This document shows positions 54,795-64,000 of a stretch of 64,000 nucleotides of DNA, one piece after another. The stretch covers positions 145,480 to 209,479 of the forward strand of contig PUQB01000289.1 in assembly GCA_003024785.1 (NCBI GenBank), read 5' to 3'. Within the stretch, counting starts at the first letter, position 1, and every line of letters begins with the position of its first letter. The translations under genes and the position numbers were made by a program. The notes below the pieces were generated by a model. That model was not told the DNA's origin, did no database searches, and worked only from the letters and a program-made list of their open reading frames with translations. This DNA comes from Selaginella tamariscina (lineage: Eukaryota > Streptophyta > Lycopodiopsida > Selaginellales > Selaginellaceae).

Positions 54795-55520
54795 GGCTAA
54801 ATATACGCTAGAGGAGATTCAAAAAGCATGGCCAAACTATGAGTATTTTCACCAGCGTCAATTTTATGCTCTTTGCCTTGTATACTTATACTTCAATTTC
54901 ATTTGTATGCCTTCTTGATTGTCTCATTAATAGATATGAAGGATCTTCTTCGCGCTGCATCAATGATCGATGTATCATGTGGATGTAAAGTTATTATTTT
55001 CATACTCTCTCTCTCTCTTATCAATTTTGTTTGTTGGTAGGTTTTGGGATTCTTACAATATTATTTAAATGGTTGCCAATGAAGTCCCTGTTCAAGTGCG
55101 CCCTTACAGTTGAGGGGTTATGTAGGTTGTTTCAGTCAGTTTATGCTACAAATTCTACAGTATTTAATGTGTTACATCTTATATCAGCCTTATGCTTTGC
55201 TATATGTATACCTATACCGTATGGCAGAGAGAGTATTAAGTTGTTGCTCCATTCTTCTTATATTTTGTACAGTTCTGATTTCTTCCGGTGTAGTTTTGCC
55301 CTTGGTTATGACTAGAAATATAGAGCTGATCTGTGCTACTTTGGCAATTATAATCTTCTTGTACATTATATTCGGTCTTCCAGCAATTTTACCTCTCCCA
55401 GGCAATTAATATTGGATGGCAAGCATGAGAAGCAATTGCACTTTAAAGCTATTGGATACTGACAGGGAACAGGTTGCCTCCCGATCTCACTATGATTGAT
55501 CACAGTAGAAGGAGAATGAA
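54795..55520 (+). pseudogene. Small multi-pass membrane protein gene, copy M4
   Basis: ATG at 54,795 (MAKYTLEEIQKAWPNYEYFH). Exon 1 ends at about 54,986 (MIDVSCG) and the intron is 54,987-55,040 with a CT run. Exon 2 runs from FGILTILFKWLPMKSLFKCA through NSTVFNVLHLISALCFAICI, IELICATLAIIIFLYIIFGL and on to about 55,500. Frame slips lie near 54,905, 55,240 and 55,405. About five helices and a short polar C-terminus. Family unrecognised. Confidence 0.55.
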
Positions 55521-55814
55521 TGTTTAATTTTCATATTTAATATTAATTTTCGTTTCTAATTATATATAGACTTAAGGATTATTTGTTTATGTAGATAGAT
55601 TTAACGTAAAGACTCATAGAAGTCCTACTTTCTTTTATAATGTGGCGTTGTGTAGTAGATAAAGGACTGCTCGAAGGAGCTATATAATCTAATATTAAGC
55701 TAAAAATATATACCATTGCTTTTATAGATTATAATATGTATATTCTGTGTCATTATAAGATACATTGTGTGAGTCTACTTATCTATTTAATAGAATTCTA
55801 TATACTATAGATAG

Positions 55815-57538
55815 CATATACAGCCATGTTCTCGCTTGTAACATCTCTTATTTCGGATGAAATGGTTTTGTTTTACCTCCTGGTCCAGCAGAGTTCCATA
55901 ATCAGGTTAACCCACACACACAACATATATCTATAACTCTATATTTTCTTCAGGTTATGGAGGTTGGCCTTGAAAGTACAACAAAGGGTTTTACGGACGT
56001 TGTAAGGCTTGCGTATGTTTATGTTTTGGTAGCGATTCGAGCTCGAGGCCGGACTGTGTCAATGCACGACGTGTTCAAGTTTCTACTTGATTGAATTTTA
56101 CAAACTGCAGCCTTGGAGGTATATATACATATTTGCGTTTGTAGTGGACATGGACACATCCATATAAAGATATTACATGAACGTTGATCATTCAAACGCG
56201 TGTAATATATATGTAGGAGACACACACGCATACACAACACAAACGAGGGGGTAAGGACCGACTTATCAGTACACACCGACACACACACACTGGGAGAGAG
56301 AGAGAGAAATAGTTATTTTCTAGCAGACATCCTTGGCCTCTAGATTGGCAAGGTACCCGGGTGTATAGTGTCTTTCTGTGCACACACACAATGTACATGT
56401 TTATGTATTATCGTTTTGCTAACTGAGTTTTCTTGACTGGCCTGAATCTAAATCACCCTTCCACTGTGTACAGTACAGTTCATCGGCTCAGGAGATCCGT
56501 CTCTTAATCTTTTCCGATTCGAGGTTTGACAATATGTATGTAAATAACTCTCTCTCTCTCTCTCTCTCTCTCTAGATAGATAGATAGAAGAGAGAGAGAG
56601 AGAGAGACACACACACACACACACACACACTGGAGAGAGAGAGAGAGTTATTCATGATCTTCTTGTCACATCCTGTTGGAAGAGAGAAGGTGTATGTTAA
56701 GTGTATCGTGTTTTGTGTGTGTCTATATATATAGACATACGAATTATATGTGTACCATGTTATGACTGACTTGTTTGTCATAGACTTGCTCAATGTACTA
56801 GTACTGTAAGTAATCTTCAATGATCACATAGTCTAATCTTAATTGTTCCAGGTTAAGGAGTTATAAGAGTCAGCAGCGATCGCTGAATCTTATCCATCAG
56901 ATGAGCCAATGGAAAATGACATTAGAACACCACATCAGAGTTTCAATCGCAGGCTGATCCTTTTATCTCTTTTGCTCGAGCTTATTCAGAAATATACAAG
57001 TTATTATACAAAAATTATGTGTTGAACGTTATTATAAGTACAGCATTATACTTGTATAGCATGTATAATATGCTATATGCATGTATATTAGTATTTACAC
57101 ACAGAACTTCATAAGGTTCGGAATATTCCTTTGCTTCTGACAAACACTACATCAGATGGTTCAAAAAATGAGGTATGTGTGTGTGTGTACATCGGCACAC
57201 GGATCTGCATACATGTATGTTCGGTGAACTAATAATAAATTCACTAATACGCTTTAAGCTTATATGTCCTATCAATATAGTATTTATTACATATATATAT
57301 TATATATATATATATATATATGGTTTATTATTTGCAGGTTCTTGATATACTTATCAGAGACTCAACATGACTTCCCGCCTTTTTTAGAGATGTACAGGAT
57401 GAGCTTAAGGTGTGGTGTGTACACATGTTTGTGTGTAGAGACCAAACTTATATATATAATTTAAATATGATAATATATACAGCTTTCGTTTTGCATATAT
57501 CATGCTTAAGGGGGTGTGCCTGTGTTTGTACGTGCGTT

Positions 57539-57575
<37 letters not shown>

Positions 57576-58041
57576 AAATACGTGACTATCTGTGTATATT
57601 ATGCATACCATGTATTATATCCATTTATAAGAGACATGTAGTGCTGACATTTGTATATAGAAATATGCAGAACAATTTGTAGCTGTATCTGTATGTATGC
57701 ATGTATGTATGTATTTGTGTTGTAACATGTTGTATAAGTATGTATCTGCACACACACACTTAACCATCAGGGACATGTCAACATAGTGATAATCTATTTC
57801 AGGTTATATATATATGCCGGTGGAGTATATACTCTTCAGAAGTGATTGATTTATCAGCTTTCGGAGACAAGCTTTGGATGGTATGTTTGATTATCTAGTT
57901 TTTATAGTTAAAGTATATATCTACATGTTTATGCATAAAGAACAGTCTCTATGCATACTGTCCAAATACCAAATGTTTATAATTTGGAACTGCTATATTA
58001 GTTAAACATAAAATTAATAAAGTATTGTTATATATATAATA

Positions 58042-58085
<44 letters not shown>

Positions 58086-58505
58086 TAATAGATTGCCAAT
58101 TCCACAAGCTGATATTACTAAGACTCTGATACTCGGACTGACTCTCTCTCTCTCTCTCTCTCATTCTATATAATAATGTATTAACCTACTAATTGCAGGC
58201 ATTTCACGGGATGTTATACACACATGAGGCTGAGTTAGCGTTGCTTCTACAAATATGCTTTCAGAACAACAAGCGAGGAACGCAAGCACTCTTTGTAATG
58301 GCTGTAATTCAACACTTATCCTCGTGCAAAACTATTGATGTGCCAACTTACGGTAATGAGTGCGTGTGTAAACGTATATTTGTCTAGAGGCATGCATACT
58401 AATATATACATATTTCTATTTTGTGTGTTAACCAGGAGGATGCAAAGAAGGATCAATCTGCTAAAACTTCCGTGTTTGATAACACTGATAGATTTATATA
58501 CTTTA
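55815..58505 (+). pseudogene. NUP205: NUP205 fragment E (right palindrome arm)
   Basis: Exons at about 55,818-55,905, 55,953-56,118 (VMEVGLESTTKGFTDVVRLA), 56,325-56,352, 56,440-56,525, 56,852-56,998, 57,339-57,409, 57,820-57,880, 58,198-58,355 (AFHGMLYTHEAELALLLQIC, best preserved) and 58,436-58,500. Same missing exons as fragment D. The intron at 56,545-56,647 holds CT/GATA/GA/CA runs. The later exon (PVLRLVL region) is deleted after KKDQSAKTS, as in D. Confidence 0.7.
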
Positions 58506-59057
58506 TATAATTATTGTTTCAAATATAGTATTGCATGGCTTATAATGTATATTCATATATGTACAAATAATGTAAGTTTTCCTACTTTACCAGTACGCAC
58601 TCGCACTGTAGTTAATAATAATATAGTACACGAGTTAATACTTTTATACTGTATAACAGGATAAAGATGTATATTTTATGTACATATTATATTATTGTGT
58701 GTGTTTAAGTTAATGTTATTGATGGTTTATCTATACTACTATCACTTGTTTGTTTATATCTCGTGCTGCATTTAAGAGCTAATTTGTTTCTTATATTCAC
58801 ACGTAGATATGAGATTACACATTATTACTATTCAGCTACACATTAATAAACTTCAATACATTATTCCCCGGAAATTGATATTGGTTTGCATGTAAGCTTG
58901 TAGTTAAATCATGTTATTATTAATGTTTTATTTGTACAAGTTTTTAATTTATTATCTTGTTATTTATAGTTCAGTTCTAATTACTTCAACTTATTCCTTG
59001 TATATTCATTTTCTTTATTGGGGTTAAAATATAAAATTAGGGTTAAAATTAGGTGGT

Positions 59058-59785
59058 ATGGCTGAATATACGCTAGAGGAGATTAAGAAAGCATGGCCAA
59101 ACTCATCAGCGTCAATTTTATGCTTATTGTTTGATTATGATTATAGTTCAGTTTCATTTATACGCCTTGGCCTTGTCTTTTTAATAGATGTGAAGCTTCT
59201 TGCTACGGTTGACAAGGTTTTTCTTTTGGTTGCATCAGCGATAGATTTATCATTTGGATGTAAGTTATTATTTCCACACATATATAATATATATATATAT
59301 TAATTTTGCTTATTGGTAGGTTTTGGGATTCTTATAATATTATGGAAATGGTTACCAATCAAGACCTCGCTCAAGTGTGCCCTTATGGTTGAGGGTTATG
59401 TAGGTTGTTCAGTCAGTCAACGCTACAAATTCTACAGTGTTTAATGTGTTGCATCTTATGCTTTGCTACATAATATGCCTATATTGTATGTGCAAAGAGA
59501 GTACTTCGACAAACGACGAATAGGTTGTTTCTTTTAATTTTACAGCTTTGGTTCCTTACGGTGTATTTCTCTTCTTGTATACACCTAGAAATATAGAGCT
59601 GATCTGTGCTACTTTGGCAATTATAATCTTCTTGTACATTGTATTCGGTCTTCCGGCAACTGTTGCTTCTCCCAGGCAGTTAGTGTTAAATGGCAAGCAT
59701 GAAGAAGCAATTGCAACTTTAAAGCATATTGGATACTTGACAGGGAACAGGTGCCTCCTGATCTCACTATACTCACAATAGAAGA
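59058..59785 (+). pseudogene. Small multi-pass membrane protein gene, copy M5 (diverged)
   Basis: ATG at 59,058 (MAEYTLEEIKKAWPN). Exon 1 ends near 59,262 (SAIDLSFG) and exon 2 starts near 59,321. Later parts read FGLPATVASPRQLVLNGKHE and AIATLKHIGYLTGNR. It differs from M1, M2 and M4 at many substitutions, so it is the oldest copy. Immediately downstream (59,815-59,870) is sequence matching an intron of the SWEET-like gene, so this is a chimeric 3' end. Confidence 0.55.
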
Positions 59786-59814
59786 AGAAGAAGAATATTT
59801 TGTAATGTTGAAGA

Positions 59815-60010
59815 ATATTCCTGCCATCTCCACTTATATCCATACAAGTGTTGTATACAGTAACTGTTATTTTTATACACAAATTATGTGTTTGAACGTT
59901 ATTATAAGTACAGTATTATACTTGTAAATGCTATATGCACACAGACAGACACACACACAACATATAAACTTAAAACAGAGCTTCATGTTTAAAAAAGGTG
60001 TTTTTATGTA
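59815..60010 (+). repeat. Chimeric scrap: SWEET intron joined to NUP205 intron
   Basis: CCATCTCCACTTATATCCAT through AGTAACTGTTAT matches 16,089-16,137, within the SWEET-like gene. From 59,873 the sequence TTATACACAAATTATGTGTT onwards matches 17,637-17,810 after the NUP205 KELKESA exon. The two were joined by deletion. Confidence 0.65.
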
Positions 60011-60232
60011 CATTTATAATCTTATACACATTCACATTTAAATATATATAATCTATATTATATAATATACATGTGTTTATACGTTTTTACGTATCTTCTT
60101 AAACATTTTACCAAAAGTAATTATCATATATTTTTTTAATTTTTTATAATTTCAATGATAATTTCAAGTGTTTAATTAGTATTTAACTAATTAATTTCTT
60201 AAGTTTTTAGAAGCTGATAATGTTTACGAACG

Positions 60233-60470
60233 TTGTAACTAAAATGGGAATGTATATAGTCCCATTTTTTTAATAATTAGTAATTTTAATTATTTAATTA
60301 ACATTTCTAATATAAAAAATAATTTTTATAATAATATATATTTAAAAAAGAATATTCTTTAAAATGTATGTTTAAAATATTAATAATTAATACATAAGTA
60401 TTAATTAAATTTTTTTTATATTCTCATTTCTTTTATATCATTCCCATTTTAGTTACATCGTTTGTATTAA
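60233..60470. mobile_element. AT-rich MITE with TGTAACTAAAATGGGAATG ends
   Basis: The left end GTTGTAACTAAAATGGGAAT is mirrored by ATTCCCATTTTAGTTACATC at the right end (about 60,446-60,466). About 235 bp, no coding capacity. A single related end occurs at 49,130-49,160, exactly where the left palindrome arm stops. Confidence 0.65.
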
Positions 60471-60704
60471 TTTAATCTTCTTCCTTTTGAAAATGTACCA
60501 CCGTATTTAAAAATGAGATAATATTTATAATATATAAAGCATGAAATTAATATTAATTGTTTATTTTCAGGGTCTCTTAGTCCCTTCATCTCCGTTTATT
60601 GGACGCCTACGATTACAATATGACATTCGAATTACATGGAATATTCTTCAACATTCTCGTATCTTATAATAAGTATAATGTCTGGCTATATATACAATAT
60701 AATA

Positions 60705-61197
60705 TTGGGAAAATTACATTTATATTTTTGAAATTTATTATATTTACATATATATCCCTCTTTATAAATTTATTATATTTACATATATACCTCTTTAAAA
60801 GTTTTAAATTTACATATATATTTTTTGAAAAACTTCAATTGTAATATTTTGACTTTTAAACTAATAATATTAATTAAAATTATATTTTCAATTCATAAAT
60901 ATTGCAAATGAATTAATGGAGTTTTTAAGTGTTAAATGTTGAAAAATTGTCATAATAAAAAATAAATATTTTTAAAAAATAATTATATTGTATACGATAT
61001 ATATATTTAATAGGTTATATTTTGGACCTAAATATAATAAAATAAATTAATTATAAATTTATATTAATTTCTTAAAAATATTTTTTAATTTTATGAAGTT
61101 TTAATTTAAAGTTTAAGGGGTATATATGTATATAAACTTTTAAAGGTATATACGTAAATATGATCAACTTCAAGAATATAAATGTAAATTTTCCTAT
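60705..61197. mobile_element. AT-rich MITE-like foldback element (family 1, copy b)
   Basis: The left end GGGAAAATTACATTTATATT plus TTTGAAATTTATTATATTTA is mirrored at 61,150-61,197, whose reverse complement is GGAAAATTTACATTTATATT plus CTTGAAGTTGATCATATTTA. A TATAATAT word adjoins both sides and may be an 8-bp target duplication. Related to 4,257-4,707. Confidence 0.65.
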
Positions 61198-61869
61198 AAT
61201 ATATATGGAAATTATAGCATTTAATGATCAATAGAGTTGTATAGCTTCCTCCAATAATGATTCGAGCAAAGATGTCGTCGGGACAACATCAAAGCGTTTG
61301 TAGACTTCGCAGGTTTGGCTCACTTGCATACAAGTCGATCTTCAATTTGGACTTTGGCAAACTTAGACCATGTAGCCAACTCACATTCCTTGTTGGCTAT
61401 GAACTTGACGTGAAGGGCTATTGACTGCTAGATCCAAATATTATGAAGGTGACAGTAAACAACGATATAGTCTTCAATAAACCAAGGTCTACAGGGATGA
61501 ACAACCAAGGACCAAGCTGGGACTACAGGAGACACAAAGTAAACTTGGGAATCAAAGAACTGGACTTGGCTAATACAAGAATAGGAGGACACTCAATCAT
61601 TGGAGATGGAGAACATGTACACACAAGAAACATCTATAAGATCAATGGATGTTTAGGTACAAGAATGACCAAGGATGCAAAGAGCTCAATGCATCACTTC
61701 AACTTCCTAAAACAAATGGGTCCCACGAAGCTGAGTGTCTAATGCTGTTTGATCGAACTGGCCTTGAGAGGAATGCAGAAGGTTATCTAGCCCGACCTCA
61801 CAAGCCGCAATAGTTTTTTCATGTGGAGATTAGCTGAGAGCCAACTTCTTACGAACAAGCAATGAGTGG

Positions 61870-62052
61870 GAGTGAAAGAGAGCAATGGCTTAAAGCCATG
61901 AAAGATGCACTGGAGTCTCATAAGGAGGCAGGAGTGAAAGAGAGCAATGCTTAAAGCCATGCAAGATGCACTGGAGTCTCATAAGGAGGCGGGAGTGAAA
62001 GAGAGCAATGGCTTAAAGCCATGCAAGATGCACTGGATCTCATAAGGAGAAG
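61870..62052. repeat. About 60-bp unit triplicated inside copia RT
   Basis: Three units of GAGTGAAAGAGAGCAATGGC plus TTAAAGCCATG.AAGATGCAC and TGGA.TCTCATAAGGAGGC. In the family, this region (WLKAM..E) occurs once at the start of the RT domain, so two copies are extra. Confidence 0.85.
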
Positions 62053-62617
62053 GATACTTTCCGCTTGGTTTCGATGAGAGCCTAGTTACGAGGTAATCGG
62101 CATGAAATGGGTATTCAAGCTTGTTCCTAGTGCTGACGGCCAACCATCAAGTTACAAAGCATGGTACATAGCAAAAAGGTTTTTTACAAATACCAGGAGT
62201 TCACTTCACCGAGACGTTCTCACCCATCATCAAGGCTACAAGCATCATAACACTTCTGGCGTTTGCCACTCAGTTCAACCTGGAAGCACATCATCTTGAC
62301 ATAAAAACTGCATTCCTCAATGCACCATTGCATGAGAAACTATACATGCAACAGGCGCTAGGGTTTGAAGTCCATGGAGAAGGTGGTGAGGAATATACCT
62401 AGAAGCTATAAAAGGTTGTATATGGCCTTAAGTAGGTACAACTTGTTCTTTTGTTCATAGGGGTTTGTAAAGCTCAACTCCGATGGCAACATCTACCTCA
62501 AGGAACTAGATGGCCGCTTCATCATCACCATGGTGTACGTAGATGACTACCTCATGATAGGAAATGACACAAGATTGCTTAACGACTCCAAAAGCTTGCT
62601 CCACTCAACATGAAGGA

Positions 62618-62745
62618 CCTCAGCCCCGTATCCAAACTCCTTGGAATGGAAGTGAGTAGGGATAGATGTTGAGGAACAGTCAAGCTAACCAAACTCCTTG
62701 GAATGGAAGTGAGTAGAGATAGATGTTGAGGAACAGTCAAGCTAA
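62618..62745. repeat. About 60-bp tandem duplication at copia RT end
   Basis: The unit CCAAACTCCTTGGAATGGAA plus GTGAGTAG.GATAGATGTTGA and GGAACAGTCAAGCTAA occurs twice in tandem. It lies in the LLGMEV segment after the YVDD motif. Confidence 0.85.
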
Positions 62746-62860
62746 CGCAAGTTCACAAAAGCTGCTCAAAGAGTTTGGAATGCAACAATATAATTCTGCT
62801 CCAGTGATAGGTCGCAAACTCAAGGTCGAAATAAAGTTTCAAAATACTCGACTTAGTTTT

Positions 62861-64000
62861 TAACTAATTTTAACCCTAGTTTTTAATAAATATAAGAAAA
62901 TTATAATTAATTTATATTTTTTATTTAAGTCCAAAATACAACATTAAACATATATATCATAATATAATATAATATTTGAAAAAATATTTCATTTTTTTTA
63001 GATATTTTTAACATTTAACTTAATAAACTTTAATTATTTCATTTACAAGAATTAGTAAGCACCCTAAAATAAGAGAATGAAGGAATAAGTTGAAGATATT
63101 TTTAACACAACATTCACCAACACATTAAATATTGAGTAATTATTTATAAATCATAAAATTTTATTTCTTTATCACCTTTTAGTCATAATTAGAACTGAAC
63201 TATAAAGTTTATCAACTTATAACAAGATAATAAATTAAAAACTTGTACAAATAAAATATCAATAATTAACACGATTTAATAACGAATGTTAATTATCTAC
63301 ATGCAAACCAATATCAAATTTAACCGGGGAATAATAAATATTTCATCTAAAATACTAATATCTACTACACAAACGCACACACACGTGAACATTACTTCTG
63401 ATTTTCTAAGTGTATTACATATAAAATTAAAACATTATTAATCACTTTCTGTGAGTTTTAAATTGCACTTGCAAAGATAAACTATTCATTATTGTATGGC
63501 ATTTGTGCTGCACACTATGAAATGCATAACGTCTGGTATAGTTCAAATTTAAATTTTCAAAAAAGGAGTGACAATGTGTAGCTGAAAAGTAATAATGTGT
63601 AATCTCATTCCACGTGTGAAGATAAGAAATCAAATTAGCTTTTTAAATGTATCACGAGAAGCTCCATCTTCTTTGCATCCTATAAACAAACTAGTAGTAG
63701 TATAGAACAACATTAACTTAAACACACACAATAATACGCACCCATAATATAATATATATATATATAGGGCTACTTCTGAAATAATACATCAACAATATCT
63801 AGGACTGGGAACTTCTAACGAAATTAACACACACGCGCACCCTCTTACATTATTTCGTGACTGCGTATATTGTGCAAAGTAAATCTATGACAAGTTAAAC
63901 ATATAAAGCCATGCAATACTATATTGAAACAATAATTGTAAACTATTTAAATATATGTATAGGTTAAACAATAACCTTAGTCAGACTTATAATATTTATA
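62861..64000. other. AT-rich mosaic of palindrome-derived repeats
   Basis: Segments match the M-gene upstream region (63,060-63,345 against 49,300-49,460 and 58,850-59,010: AACCGGGGAATAAT, ACATGCAAACCAATATCAA), R2 (63,410-63,500) and the LINE-associated flank (63,790-63,900: TATTTCGTGACTGCGTATAT). Order differs from the source, so pieces were shuffled. No gene seen. Confidence 0.5.

Larger units (their letters stand above)
54480..59200 (+). repeat. Right arm of the 2 x 4.7 kb palindrome
   Basis: Mirror of 49,160-53,880: membrane-protein gene M4, NUP205 fragment E, then the start of membrane-protein gene M5. Beyond 59,200 gene M5 continues, whereas the left arm has lost it, giving the natural outer limit of the symmetry. 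Confidence 0.8.
61250..62860 (+). pseudogene. Ty1/copia remnant with reverse-transcriptase motifs
   Basis: The stretch 61,443-61,742 is an open frame of unclear identity (GGHSIIGDGEHVHTRNIYKI). From 61,880 copia RT pieces follow: REQWLKAMKDALESHKE, MKWVFKLVPSADGQ (62,102), LLAFATQFNLEAHHLDIKTA then FLNAPLHEKLYMQQALGFEV (62,255-62,370) and TMVYVDDYLMIGN with catalytic YVDD (62,533-62,560). Many frame breaks and two local tandem duplications make it inactive. No LTRs recognised. Confidence 0.75.

Overview
The window looks like nuclear DNA of a green plant, probably a streptophyte. It has GT-AG introns, a plant-type homocysteine S-methyltransferase, SWEET-like sugar-transporter sequence, many pieces of the nuclear-pore scaffold gene NUP205, a chromodomain Ty3/gypsy element with an initiator-Met primer site, Ty1/copia debris, a LINE tail and a large Mutator-like element (MULE). 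Species and even class cannot be fixed from sequence alone. There are no bacterial operons, CRISPR arrays or rRNA genes, and I saw no tRNA gene. Most of the window is AT-rich repeat.

Layout. 1-2518: homocysteine S-methyltransferase, seven exon pieces (+). 2.5-13.4 kb: very AT-rich DNA with three decayed SWEET copies, a foldback element and dispersed repeats. 13.4-14.3 kb: an island of small inverted and tandem repeats. 15.25-16.21 kb: the best SWEET-like gene (+). 16.5-22.5 kb: two rearranged 5'-truncated NUP205 copies (+). 23,659-39,203: a 15.5-kb MULE inserted in an intron of a third, reversed NUP205 copy and flanked by the exact 9-bp duplication AAAACATGG. 39.4-40.8 kb: rest of that NUP205 copy plus an unrecognised small membrane-protein gene (-). 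40.9-46.2 kb: an inverted-repeat block holding a LINE tail, a foldback and a copia element. 46.3-48.85 kb: unrecognised broken coding sequence and a CTD-phosphatase-like HAD domain (+). 49.16-59.2 kb: a 2 x 4.7 kb palindrome whose arms carry the same membrane-protein and NUP205 fragments in mirror order. 59.8-64 kb: MITEs, a broken copia RT and mosaic repeats.

Most notable system. The MULE carries two divergent genes. One is a MURA-like transposase (+; SWIM zinc finger, split by a nested gypsy element). The other is a six-exon gene (-) joining a ParB-like domain (DGNHR) to a beta-class (permuted) DNA amino-methyltransferase fold. Between them lies a minisatellite of a GTCGGCATGCCGAC palindrome, and the half-motif AGTCGGC recurs near both ends of the element. 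I infer a transposon that encodes its own DNA-modifying or DNA-marking protein and shares binding sites between ends and promoter. Motif IV reads DLPNG instead of the usual (D/N/S)PP(Y/F/W), so catalysis is uncertain.

Caution. Coding regions are broken mainly by single-base indels while splice sites and key residues survive, and the two gypsy LTRs appear to differ mostly by 1-4 base indels. This points to residual long-read assembly errors at least as much as to true decay, so 'broken' calls are provisional.
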